Assembly: GCA_015064685.1 (NCBI GenBank)
Contig: SVRT01000007.1
Location: forward strand, 69,361 to 118,901
Length of the DNA: 49,541 nucleotides
Source of the DNA: Oscillospiraceae bacterium
Lineage (GTDB): Bacteria; Bacillota; Clostridia; Oscillospirales; CAG-272
Reading direction: 5' to 3'
Shown: positions 26,638 to 34,089 of the stretch, piece after piece
How positions within the stretch are numbered: the stretch's first letter is position 1
How the letters are laid out: the number at the start of each line of letters is the position of its first letter
Program-made: the position numbers and the translations under genes
Notes under the pieces: generated by a model
The model's database searches: none
The model's input: only the letters and a program-made list of their open reading frames with translations
What the model was told of the DNA's origin: nothing

Positions 26638-26674
26638 AAAAATCCCTATGGCAATTTTGCCATAGGGATTTTTT
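26638..26674 (+). terminator. Terminator of the eight-gene operon
   Basis: Long stem pairing AAAAATCCCTATGGC with GCCATAGGGATTTTT (loop AATTTT), followed by TTTTTG. It lies 11 bases after the stop of the membrane peptide gene and before the convergent acetyltransferase gene. Confidence 0.92.
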
Positions 26675-26684
26675 GTTTTGCTGC

Positions 26685-27224
26685 TCATAAGCATATCCAG
26701 AATCTTTTCAAATCCTTGTTATCATTCGGTTCGTGTGTCGTCGATTCATATACTCCGCCGTTTGCAAGAATAGTCTTCTCGCTTCCTATGTTACCGTCAA
26801 TGCAAGTGATCAATACTTTTTCAAGACCGATCTCTCGACAAAACGGAAGGGCCATTCGCAGCATTTCTTTGGCATATCCCTTACATCTTTCGCTGGGTCT
26901 TATGGAGTATCCGATATGCCCGCCGAATTTTTCAAGATAGTCGTTGAAGCAGTGCCTTATCTGAATCATTCCGACAAGTCTATCGTCACTCTTTCTCACA
27001 AATAGAAGCTGTGTTGCAGGAACTAAATTTGCAGGAACATCCTCGGGAGATTCACAATCCTTACATAATTTCACGTATTCGTGAGGATCCTCGATCCTGC
27101 GAAGCGGTCCGCATCCGTCCATAGAGTCACCCGCATCAAGGAACTCGTGTCTGTATTCAGCGATCTGACTTGCATACTCGCTCGTCGGTCGTATCAGAAT
27201 AAACTTTTCTATAATGCTTGACAT
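26685..27224 (-). CDS. GNAT-family N-acetyltransferase
   Basis: 179-residue acetyl-CoA-dependent transferase. The acetyl-CoA pyrophosphate loop is in HIGYSIRPSERCKGYAKEML (about 122-141), the family motif A with an R/Q-x-x-G-x-G/A pattern. VLITCIDGNIGSEKTILANGG is the motif B region. VGMIQIRHCFN precedes the loop as expected. The substrate, whether small molecule or protein N-terminus, is unknown. It resembles a widespread group of Firmicutes acetyltransferases with an ETxxRDP-like ligand. It sits alone between the operon terminator and the HAM1-like gene. Confidence 0.88.
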   Translation of the reverse strand: MSSIIEKFILIRPTSEYASQIAEYRHEFLDAGDSMDGCGPLRRIEDPHEYVKLCKDCESPEDVPANLVPATQLLFVRKSDDRLVGMIQIRHCFNDYLEKFGGHIGYSIRPSERCKGYAKEMLRMALPFCREIGLEKVLITCIDGNIGSEKTILANGGVYESTTHEPNDNKDLKRFWICL

Positions 27225-27323
27225 AGTGTTTCTCCTTAAAGCCTACCTTCAATAACATTATTTTGAAGATAACAAGGTGTCATTTCCGTTATGTTCCCAT
27301 ACACATTTTACTATCATATTTTT

Positions 27324-27971
27324 TTACTTTGTGCTTGTGTTGATCCCCAAAGCCCCGGTCATAAACTCAATTATTCTCTTTCTGTATTCACCGAGCATAA
27401 TATTTTCATTCGTCGTGTCGTATTTGTTGTCGCCTGCGTCGGTGAAATAATTCATGGTATTGCGGTTTATTGAGATCGAGTCAAGTGGCCACCCCGGATT
27501 TCGTGCACTCGTTGGCTTATCCACCATATAAAACGCACTTGCTCTGGTCGCCTCGCTGTCTTCCATATAGGTGTATACATCACCGCAATTGTAAATAGCG
27601 ATACCGTCAAGGTAGTATGCCAAAACCCTTCCTCCGAGTGATGAGACAAGTGATGAATAATAATTGATCATTTCCTCGTCATCAAGTCTCTCGCCCAGTG
27701 GTGCGCGAATATTTAATCCGGGCTGACGAGGGTCGTTAACATCCAATTGATCAAAATACAGTCCCGAGTCGTTGCATACCACCCTGTCGCAGTATTTACC
27801 GTAAAATCTTGCCTTTATTGCAGCATTTTCTTCGGGGGTCTCACCTGTCTCTTCGGGCTCGTCAGTTATTCCGATATCCTTGAGTGAGCAGAATTCCAAG
27901 TCAAAGCCGTCAAGCAGCTCCTCAAATCTTCGAAGCTTTGACGGATTTGTAGTTCCAATAAGTACCTTCAT
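27324..27971 (-). CDS. HAM1/RdgB-like non-canonical purine NTP pyrophosphatase (divergent)
   Basis: 215-residue house-cleaning enzyme family that hydrolyses dITP and XTP to monophosphates. The start MKVLIGTTNPSKLRRFEELL has the SxNxxKxxE nucleotide-binding pattern. CNDSGLYFDQL matches the metal-binding DDSGL block, and EEMINYYSSLV follows. The usual FGYDP and the SHRxxA C-terminal motif are not recognisable (ARNPGWPLDS stands there), so activity may differ. An in-frame ATG 15 codons upstream is less likely: AGGAG lies 5 bases before ATG 27971. The leader is peculiar because a terminator T-tract directly abuts this ribosome site. Confidence 0.8.
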   Translation of the reverse strand: MKVLIGTTNPSKLRRFEELLDGFDLEFCSLKDIGITDEPEETGETPEENAAIKARFYGKYCDRVVCNDSGLYFDQLDVNDPRQPGLNIRAPLGERLDDEEMINYYSSLVSSLGGRVLAYYLDGIAIYNCGDVYTYMEDSEATRASAFYMVDKPTSARNPGWPLDSISINRNTMNYFTDAGDNKYDTTNENIMLGEYRKRIIEFMTGALGINTSTK

Positions 27972-27980
27972 AATTCTCCT

Positions 27981-28018
27981 AAAAAAATATGCCGCCAATA
28001 ATCCTACTGGCGGCATAT
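27981..28018 (-). terminator. Terminator/attenuator between the Ca-loop membrane protein and the HAM1-like gene
   Basis: Inverted repeat ATATGCCGCCA (27988-27998) and TGGCGGCATAT (28008-28018), followed on the minus strand by seven T residues. The T-run ends exactly at the AGGAG of the next gene (27976-27980). No other promoter is visible between them. Confidence 0.8.
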
Positions 28019-28030
28019 ATCAAAGCATCA

Positions 28031-28300
28031 TCATTCCTCTGTTGCTTCTTCTTCAACTTCGGTATCAATAATTATAGTGTCGACCTCTCCGTTACCGGTT
28101 GTGTCGAGCATTATAGCATCCGCTTCTCCGTCTCCGTCAAGATCGATCTTGCCAAGTATCTTAGAGCGATATTTGTTTTCAAGAACTTTATAAACGACCG
28201 CATAAGCCGCCGCAACAACAAAAATCACCGCTGCGATCTTGAAGATGATCTTCAAGGGGGATCTTTTCTTTTCAATTAAAACAATATCTGTCTTTCTCAT
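28031..28300 (-). CDS. Small membrane protein with EF-hand-like calcium loops
   Basis: 89 residues. The N-terminal basic segment (MRKTDIVLIEKKRSP) is followed by one membrane helix (about 18-41). The outside tail has two short acidic loops, DLDGDGEADAI and DTTGNGEVDTI, which resemble EF-hand or dockerin-type calcium loops of the DxDGDGxxD kind. The tail ends in poly-acidic residues (EVEEEATEE). Function is unknown; a calcium-binding or wall-associated role is inferred from the loops only. GGAGG stands 8 bases before the ATG. It has an extended -10 promoter and a terminator. Confidence 0.75.
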   Translation of the reverse strand: MRKTDIVLIEKKRSPLKIIFKIAAVIFVVAAAYAVVYKVLENKYRSKILGKIDLDGDGEADAIMLDTTGNGEVDTIIIDTEVEEEATEE

Positions 28301-28338
28301 CTGTATACCTCCAAAGGAATACTTAAATCATTATATTT

Positions 28339-28347
28339 ATTATACCA
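28339..28347 (-). promoter_or_regulatory. Extended -10 promoter of the Ca-loop membrane protein gene
   Basis: On the minus strand TGGTATAAT reads as the TGnTATAAT extended -10. The -35 is poor. It lies about 40 bases before the start codon. Confidence 0.5.
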
Positions 28348-28390
28348 TCTTGTAAAATTAATTATGTGAATACTGTGTAAATAAATGCAA

Positions 28391-28975
28391 TTATTCGTAA
28401 ATCGCGCGGATTCCGCCGATAAATTTGGGACGGGTATAAGCGCAAACGACGTGAGCGCTGCCAATTTGTCTGACCGAGAGTCTTATCGGAACAGCTACGT
28501 CACGCAAGTGCATACCGATAAGAGTATCACCGATATCGATTCCGACCTTTGCCTTGATATGCTCAACGGCAACCGGATCCTTCATATTCTGGTACGTTAC
28601 AGTAGCAAACGAGCCGCCTGCCTTCGCCTGAGGAATGACCGAAACAATTTCATACCCGAATATCTCAGCGCATTCTCTTTCAATGATAAGTGCACGGTTG
28701 AGATGCTCACAGCACTGTGCGGCAAGATAAATACCCCTTTCCTTGATAACAGGATAGATCGTTTCAAAAAGTACTCTTGCGGCATCAAAGCTCGAGCCCT
28801 TGCCAATATTGTTTCCAAGAATCTCGGAGGACGAGCATCCGATAACAAGAATATCGCCGCGTGAAAGATTTGTTTTTTCAATTAATTCGCATATCAATGC
28901 TTTTGCAGAAGCCTCGATCTCAACCTTAAGCTCGTCGCAGACAGAAAGCTCCGCTCCCTTTGATAGATCCTTCAT
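28391..28975 (-). CDS. UPF0340/DUF436 (TIGR01440, YwlG-like) protein
   Basis: 194-residue conserved protein. The family signatures are visible: GCSSSEILGNNIGKGSS near 46-62 and CCEHLNRALIIE near 90. GIDIGDTLIGMHL and AHVVCAYTRPKFIGG lie towards the end. B. subtilis YwlG is of this family and lies near ywlC (sua5), ywlF (rpiB) and prfA, genes that also occur in this window but at other positions. Biochemical function is not known. AGGAGG precedes ATG by 5-6 bases. It starts 21 bases after the DUF1385 gene, so the two are an operon. Confidence 0.92.
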   Translation of the reverse strand: MKDLSKGAELSVCDELKVEIEASAKALICELIEKTNLSRGDILVIGCSSSEILGNNIGKGSSFDAARVLFETIYPVIKERGIYLAAQCCEHLNRALIIERECAEIFGYEIVSVIPQAKAGGSFATVTYQNMKDPVAVEHIKAKVGIDIGDTLIGMHLRDVAVPIRLSVRQIGSAHVVCAYTRPKFIGGIRAIYE

Positions 28976-28996
28976 TTTGTCCTCCTGGAACTGTTT

Positions 28997-30208
28997 TTAC
29001 CATTTGTCGCTGTCATTCTCGGGAATGACCTTCTCAAGCGATGCGATAGCGCACTCGATCATACTGTCGTCAGGCTCTTTTGTGGTGATGTGCTGAAGCC
29101 ATACTCCGGGAGCCGAAATAATACGTGTAAAGAGATTATCGTATCTTCCTGCTATCTTGATAAGCTCGTAACCTATTCCAACTATCAAAGGAAGAAGGAT
29201 GAGCTTGATAAGCACTCTTATAACGGTTATGGGGGTAAAACCGAATATCAGATAAAAGAGCGGATCTATAAAGAAGGATATGAAAATTCCAACAAGAAGC
29301 ATCAGGATAAGAAAGCTTGTTCCGCATCGGGGATGGAATCTCCTCTGTGACCTTACATTTTCAACCGTGAGAGGTAAGCCCTGCTCGTAGCAGAATATCG
29401 TCTTATGCTCAGCTCCGTGATACATAAAGGTTCTCTTAATATCCTTCATAAGCGAAATGACCGCCATATATCCGACAAGGATAACGATTTTCAGAACGCC
29501 TTCAAATACCGACTTGATAAGCGAGTTGACGGCGGGATTGTCGTTTTTGAGACCCGGAATCAGCCAGATCGCACCCTTATAAAGGTAAGCGGGAACGATG
29601 ATAAAGAGCGCAATTGAGAACACGATACCGAGCGCAACACTGAAGAACATTACCGCACCGATAAGCGCACTTGATTCCTTCTTTTCTTTCTTTGTGTCCA
29701 TTTTTTCTGCTTCATTGGCACCTGTCTTATCAGCTTCCTTTGCTTCAGTGACGGTAGCGTTTGATGAAACCTCATCATTGTTCTCTGCCGTCTCAACTTC
29801 TTTGATGGACTCATTGTCGACGGGCTGAGAAGCTGCAACATCCTTCACTGAAGCCTCTTTTCCGGCTTTCCTAGCCGCTTTTTTAGCCTTTTTGGCTTCT
29901 TTTTCACGGCGCATTTCTTCCTCTGCTTCCTCAAGTCCGGAGATCTCCGCCGAGCGAAGAAGGCACTTGATGCCAAGCACCATGGAGTCAATGTAGTTGA
30001 ATACTCCGCGCACTACGGGAAGCTTAAAGAATTTGGCGCGCTTCTTGGTCTCTGTGGGAAAGCTTTCAATAACCATCTCGCCCTCGGGATTGCGCACCGC
30101 CATCGCAGTCACCTCAGGACCGCGCATCATAATTCCTTCCATCAGTGCCTGACCGCCGATGGAGGTCTTTTTAGCACATGACACGGAACAGTTTTTTTCT
30201 TTTTTCAT
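28997..30208 (-). CDS. DUF1385 (YqhQ-like) membrane protein with charged insert
   Basis: 403 residues. The conserved N-terminus is SIGGQALMEGIMMRGP (near 15-30). The core signature is HGAEHKTIFCYEQGLPLTVENV, then RFHPRCGTSFL, followed by several membrane helices in the second half. Between about residues 95 and 185 lies a long insert rich in Lys, Glu and Ala (KKAKKAARKAGKEASVKD and onwards). This reads as a disordered or coiled charged tail, unlike typical shorter family members. Function of the family is unknown; it is often near prfA/prmC in Firmicutes. The ribosome site is distant (about 15 bases), so the exact start is less sure. Confidence 0.88.
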   Translation of the reverse strand: MKKEKNCSVSCAKKTSIGGQALMEGIMMRGPEVTAMAVRNPEGEMVIESFPTETKKRAKFFKLPVVRGVFNYIDSMVLGIKCLLRSAEISGLEEAEEEMRREKEAKKAKKAARKAGKEASVKDVAASQPVDNESIKEVETAENNDEVSSNATVTEAKEADKTGANEAEKMDTKKEKKESSALIGAVMFFSVALGIVFSIALFIIVPAYLYKGAIWLIPGLKNDNPAVNSLIKSVFEGVLKIVILVGYMAVISLMKDIKRTFMYHGAEHKTIFCYEQGLPLTVENVRSQRRFHPRCGTSFLILMLLVGIFISFFIDPLFYLIFGFTPITVIRVLIKLILLPLIVGIGYELIKIAGRYDNLFTRIISAPGVWLQHITTKEPDDSMIECAIASLEKVIPENDSDKW

Positions 30209-30246
30209 TTAGCGTACAGGGATCCTTTCAAGTGGTTTTGGCAACA

Positions 30247-30267
30247 CCGCAGATGTGTTCTCTGCGG
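30247..30267 (-). other. Hairpin in the prs-DUF1385 intergenic gap
   Basis: 7-bp inverted repeat CCGCAGA/TCTGCGG with a 7-base loop. It has no clear T-tract on either side, so a terminator role is uncertain; it may mark a processing or weak attenuation site. Confidence 0.45.
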
Positions 30268-30305
30268 CGTCGTCTATAAATATTTCCTAAATCGGACGTT
30301 ATAAA

Positions 30306-31430
30306 TTACTTTGTCTCCATCTCGGAACGGTGCTTTGCAACTATCTTATTGATCCTCTTTACGGGATCAAGAAGCTCGCTGATAGTAGCATCGTGATTGA
30401 GTGTGTCAATAATGTAAGAGACGTACTTGCACATATTTACCTCAACGTGCCAAGGCTTTTCCTTGAGTCCGGGACGGCTGTAAACGAGGTTGGTCGTGAA
30501 GACCTTGGAAATAATACCGTCGTTGTATGCCTTGTCAAACTTTTCAAAGCCGTCGGTAAAGAGACCGAAGGTCGAGAACGCGAATATTCTCTTAGCGCCT
30601 CTTTCTTTAAGTTGAGAACAAACGTCAAGCATAGACTCACCCGAGGATATCATATCGTCAACGACGATAACGTCCTTTCCTGTGAGGTCTTGACCGAGGT
30701 ACTCGTGAGCCTCGATAGGATTCTTACCGTTAATGATCACGGAATAGTTGCGGCGCTTGTAGAACATACCGATATCGATTCCGAGAACCGAGGAGTAGTA
30801 CATACATCTGCTCATAGCACCCTCGTCGGGAGAGATCATCATAAGGTTTTCCTTGTCGATAACGATGTCGGGAACATTCTTAATAAGTGCCTTTATCATC
30901 TGGTAGGAGGGTCTTACGTTATCAAAGCCCGAAAGCGGAATAGCATTCGAGACTCTGGGGTCATGCGCATCGAAGGTAATGAGGTTGGTAACGCCCATCG
31001 CAACGAGCTCCTGAAGCATAATAGCGCAGTCAAGCGACTCACGGGTCGATCTCTTGTGCTGTCTTCCCTCGTAAAGCATAGGCATAATAACGGTGATTCG
31101 TCTTGCCTTACCTGCGATAGCCGCGATTATTCTCTTGAGGTCTGCATAATGATCGTCGGGACTCATCGGTACTGTCTGACCGTACATACGGTAGGTTACG
31201 CCGTAGTTGAATACGTCACAAATAATGTAAACGTCCTGTCCTCTCATTGAGTGGTGGATAAGACCCTTACCCTCGCCCGTACCGAATCTGGGGCAAAGAG
31301 CCTCAACGAGGTAGGTGTCCTCGCTGGTGTGCCTGCGCCATTCCTTAAGATAGTTGTCAACCTGCTGTGCGAAAGCCTCGCAGCCCTTCATTCCGATCAC
31401 GCTTAACTCTGCAAACTGTGCGTCCTTCAT
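30306..31430 (-). CDS. prs: Ribose-phosphate pyrophosphokinase (long divergent form)
   Basis: 374-residue PRPP synthetase-like protein that would make PRPP from ribose-5-P and ATP for nucleotide synthesis. The PRPP-binding loop is VIVVDDMISSGESML, the counterpart of the usual DDMIDTGGT. ITVIMPMLYEGRQHKRST and FDAHDPRVSNAIPL correspond to the catalytic flap and divalent-metal region of Prs. The protein is about 60 residues longer than standard Prs, and the family's DLHAxQIQGFF is changed to DAHDPRVSNAIPL. ATG 31430 is preferred over ATG 31445 because the latter would include the GGAGG site. Such long forms occur in Clostridia; activity as PRPP synthetase is likely but not proven. Confidence 0.86.
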   Translation of the reverse strand: MKDAQFAELSVIGMKGCEAFAQQVDNYLKEWRRHTSEDTYLVEALCPRFGTGEGKGLIHHSMRGQDVYIICDVFNYGVTYRMYGQTVPMSPDDHYADLKRIIAAIAGKARRITVIMPMLYEGRQHKRSTRESLDCAIMLQELVAMGVTNLITFDAHDPRVSNAIPLSGFDNVRPSYQMIKALIKNVPDIVIDKENLMMISPDEGAMSRCMYYSSVLGIDIGMFYKRRNYSVIINGKNPIEAHEYLGQDLTGKDVIVVDDMISSGESMLDVCSQLKERGAKRIFAFSTFGLFTDGFEKFDKAYNDGIISKVFTTNLVYSRPGLKEKPWHVEVNMCKYVSYIIDTLNHDATISELLDPVKRINKIVAKHRSEMETK

Positions 31431-31483
31431 TTTAGATCCTCCCAAGTGTTTGTTGTAAGTGTTTTGTTTGTATGTTCCTTTAA

Positions 31484-32965
31484 TTAAACCGTCTTCTGAA
31501 TCTGACAGAACTTTTCAAATGCGCAATCCCACGCCTCTCTCTGCTGTGTGGGCTCGTAGTATTTAAGCTCTGTGGAGTTAGCGATGACCTGACGAGCTTC
31601 GCTAAGATCCTTGATCTCGCCTGCGGCGATCGCCTGCATTACGATGTTACCCATCGCAGTCGCCTCCTCGGGGCCTGCGCATACGGGAATGCCGCAAGCA
31701 TCCGCAGTCATCTGGGAGAGGAACTTGTCCTTTGTGCCTCCGCCTACAACGTTTATCATTGATGTCTTCTTACCTCTGAGAGCCTCGAGGGTCTCAACGG
31801 TGAATCTGTACTTGAGGGCGAGAGATTCATAAATGCAGCGTACGACCTCGCCAACCGTCTCGGGGACGTGCTGACCGGTTATGCGGCAGAACTCTCTGAT
31901 CTTTTCGGGCATATTTCCGGGGGTGTTGAACGCGTGGTAATCGGGGTTGATGAGAGATGCAAAGGGCTTTGCCTCCTTTGCCCAAGCCTCCATCTGTGCG
32001 AAGCTATACTCGTTACCCTCTCTCTTCCACTGCCTTCTCGACTCCTGGATGATCCAAAGGCCCATAATATTCTTAAGGAAGCGGATAGTACCCATAGCAC
32101 CGCCCTCATTTGTGAAGTTTGCGATGCGGGTATCGTCGTTTATAAGGGGCTCGTCGATCTCGGCACCCATAAGCGACCAGGTTCCGCTGGATATGTAGAT
32201 AAAGTCCTTATTCGTTGCGGGAACTGCGATGACCGCACTTGCGGTATCGTGAGAAGCAACGTTTACAACCTTTATGTTATTCTTGCCGACCTCCTCGTTG
32301 ATCTGAGGAAGAAGCCCGCCAAGATTATTACAAGGCATAACGAGAGGAGCAAAAAGCGAGCGGTCAATACCAAGCTTGTCTGTAAGCTCGTATGCAAATT
32401 CTCTCTTCTTGGCATCAAGAAGCATACCCGTAGATGCGATAGTATACTCGGTAGCCATCTTACCGGTGAGGAAGTAGTTGAGAAGGTCGGGAGTCATAAG
32501 CATCTTGTCTGCTCTCTCAAGCATTGAAGCATCGTCGCGCTTTTCAGCCGCGAGCTGATTGATCGTATTGAAATCCGCAGCCTGAATACCCGTAATTCTG
32601 TATATCTCTTCGGGAGAAACGAACTGACGAACATAATCAGTAATATTAACTGTTCTTGTATCACGGTAGTGTGTGGGATTAGCCATCATTCTTCCGTTTT
32701 TGTCGATAAGAGCGTAGTCAACGCCCCAGGTATCAATACCCATCGAGGTGATGTCCTCTTTGTCAATTACAGTTTTAGTAATTGAGTTCTTGATCTCAAA
32801 GAAAATTCTGAGAATATCCCAGGTAAATCTTCCGTTAACGAAAACCGGATCATTGGAGAAACGGTGATTTTCACGCAACGTGAGCTTGTTTCCGTCGAAT
32901 GAACCGATGATACCTCTGCCGCTCGAAGCGCCGAGGTCAATAGCAAGCATTTTAAGTTCAGCCAT
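31484..32965 (-). CDS. rhaB: Rhamnulokinase
   Basis: 493-residue FGGY sugar kinase that phosphorylates L-rhamnulose at O1. The ATP/phosphate loop is LAIDLGASSGRGIIGSFDG at the start, typical for rhamnulokinase. MGIDTWGVDYALID is the second family motif. VASHDTASAVIAVP and YISSGTWSLMG (phosphate 2) are clear. MINVVGGGTKDKFLSQMTAD is the adenosine-binding region. Length matches RhaB. No rhaA, rhaD or rhaT gene is nearby, so the pathway must be completed elsewhere or the kinase has another ketose substrate. GGAGG precedes ATG. Confidence 0.93.
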   Translation of the reverse strand: MAELKMLAIDLGASSGRGIIGSFDGNKLTLRENHRFSNDPVFVNGRFTWDILRIFFEIKNSITKTVIDKEDITSMGIDTWGVDYALIDKNGRMMANPTHYRDTRTVNITDYVRQFVSPEEIYRITGIQAADFNTINQLAAEKRDDASMLERADKMLMTPDLLNYFLTGKMATEYTIASTGMLLDAKKREFAYELTDKLGIDRSLFAPLVMPCNNLGGLLPQINEEVGKNNIKVVNVASHDTASAVIAVPATNKDFIYISSGTWSLMGAEIDEPLINDDTRIANFTNEGGAMGTIRFLKNIMGLWIIQESRRQWKREGNEYSFAQMEAWAKEAKPFASLINPDYHAFNTPGNMPEKIREFCRITGQHVPETVGEVVRCIYESLALKYRFTVETLEALRGKKTSMINVVGGGTKDKFLSQMTADACGIPVCAGPEEATAMGNIVMQAIAAGEIKDLSEARQVIANSTELKYYEPTQQREAWDCAFEKFCQIQKTV

Positions 32966-33013
32966 GTAATCCTCCTGAAGATAAAGGCATTACGCCATTA
33001 TTATACATTCTCT

Positions 33014-33022
33014 ATTATAACA
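33014..33022 (-). promoter_or_regulatory. Extended -10 promoter of rhaB
   Basis: On the minus strand TGTTATAAT matches TGnTATAAT, about 48 bases before the rhaB ATG. The -35 is poor. No operator is obvious. Confidence 0.5.
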
Positions 33023-33108
33023 CATAGTCCCCTCTTTTGTATTAACAAACTGTTAAAACCCTTGATAATTATAAACTTTTTGGACTTGTTTTTATTTTAA
33101 GCTCCCTC

Positions 33109-33135
33109 ACTCTTCGCATTTTTCGACATAAACTG
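33109..33135 (+). promoter_or_regulatory. Possible sporulation (SigK-like) promoter of dpaAB
   Basis: AC (33109-33110), 16-base spacer, then CATAAACTG (33127-33135), close to the SigK pattern AC-N16/17-CATAnnnTA. A short hairpin with T-tract, AGACGCTTCGTCT at about 33141-33153, follows in the leader. The spoVF genes of Bacillus are under SigK, so the match is worth noting, but one of two conserved last bases differs. Confidence 0.4.
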
Positions 33136-33183
33136 TAATGAGACGCTTCGTCTTATTTTTATTTTAATGGTTTGGAGATTGAT

Positions 33184-34089
33184 ATGCCAGAAAAATATAC
33201 ATTTACAATACTTGGCGGTGACCAAAGACAAGCGGTCGTAGCAAAAGAGCTTTCAACACTCGGACATAGTGTCAGAGTGTTCGGCGTAGGTGATCTTAAT
33301 ACAGATATCGATGGGATTGAAATTAATTTGTCACTTGAAAAAGCAATTATCGGATGCGATGGGGTCATTCTTCCCTTGCCTGTCAGTCGCGACGGAGAAA
33401 CACTCAATATGTCATCTGTTGAGAAGAAGGACCGTCCAAAGCTACGTGAAATAATTAAAGATATAGCAAAATGCAAGAACGCAATAGTTTTCGGAGGACT
33501 GATTCCCGAGTCAATGCGAGAATATGCCAACGAGCTTTCGGTTGAAACGGTCGATTACTACAAATCCGAGGAATTACAAAGAAAAAATGCCCTGCCGAGT
33601 GCGGAGGGAGCGATAATGATAGCAATGGAAAACACCGATACCGTTCTTGAAGGCGATACTGTTCTTGTGAGTGGCTACGGACGTATAGGAAGACTTATAG
33701 CTGAAAAGCTCAAAAAGCTCGGAGCAAATGTTTCGGTTGCCGCAAGACGGGACGAGGTCCTTTGTGAGATTGCAATGTCGGGTTATCGGGCGGTCAGAAC
33801 AACAAATATTGATGAAATGAGCCGCGCAGTACGTGAAAATGAGATAATAATCAATACCGTACCCGAGATCATATTTGCCGGAAAAACCCTTGACTGTGGG
33901 AAAAACAAGCCCCTTTATATTGAGATAGCCTCTTCTCCCGGCGGAATAGATATTCCTTATGCAAGAGAGCTGGGATACAAGATAATTTCAGCCCCCTCCC
34001 TTCCCGGCAAATACGCTCCCCAAAGCGCGGGTAAATACATTTTTGAAACTATACGAGACATTATGATAAAGCGAGGTATGAAGGTATGA
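33184..34089 (+). CDS. dpaA: Dipicolinate synthase subunit A
   Basis: 301-residue subunit of the enzyme that makes dipicolinic acid from 4-hydroxy-tetrahydrodipicolinate, the calcium chelator of the spore core. The N-terminal flavodoxin-like region begins YTFTILGGDQRQAVVAKEL. The NAD-binding Rossmann domain shows VLVSGYGRIGRLIAEKL near 153-170. The C-terminal IEIASSPGGIDIPYA and SLPGKYAPQSAG are characteristic of DpaA. A TTG 12 bases upstream is possible but ATG 33184 has GGAG 6 bases before it. It acts in the mother cell of a sporulating cell. It overlaps dpaB by 4 bases. Confidence 0.95.
   Translation: MPEKYTFTILGGDQRQAVVAKELSTLGHSVRVFGVGDLNTDIDGIEINLSLEKAIIGCDGVILPLPVSRDGETLNMSSVEKKDRPKLREIIKDIAKCKNAIVFGGLIPESMREYANELSVETVDYYKSEELQRKNALPSAEGAIMIAMENTDTVLEGDTVLVSGYGRIGRLIAEKLKKLGANVSVAARRDEVLCEIAMSGYRAVRTTNIDEMSRAVRENEIIINTVPEIIFAGKTLDCGKNKPLYIEIASSPGGIDIPYARELGYKIISAPSLPGKYAPQSAGKYIFETIRDIMIKRGMKV

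Noticed and set aside
30330-31250. A 306-codon open frame antisense to prs
   Set aside because: Shadow of the PRPP synthetase gene; no family motif and no supported start.
31868-32527. A 219-codon open frame antisense to rhaB
   Set aside because: Shadow of the rhamnulokinase gene with no motif or ribosome site.
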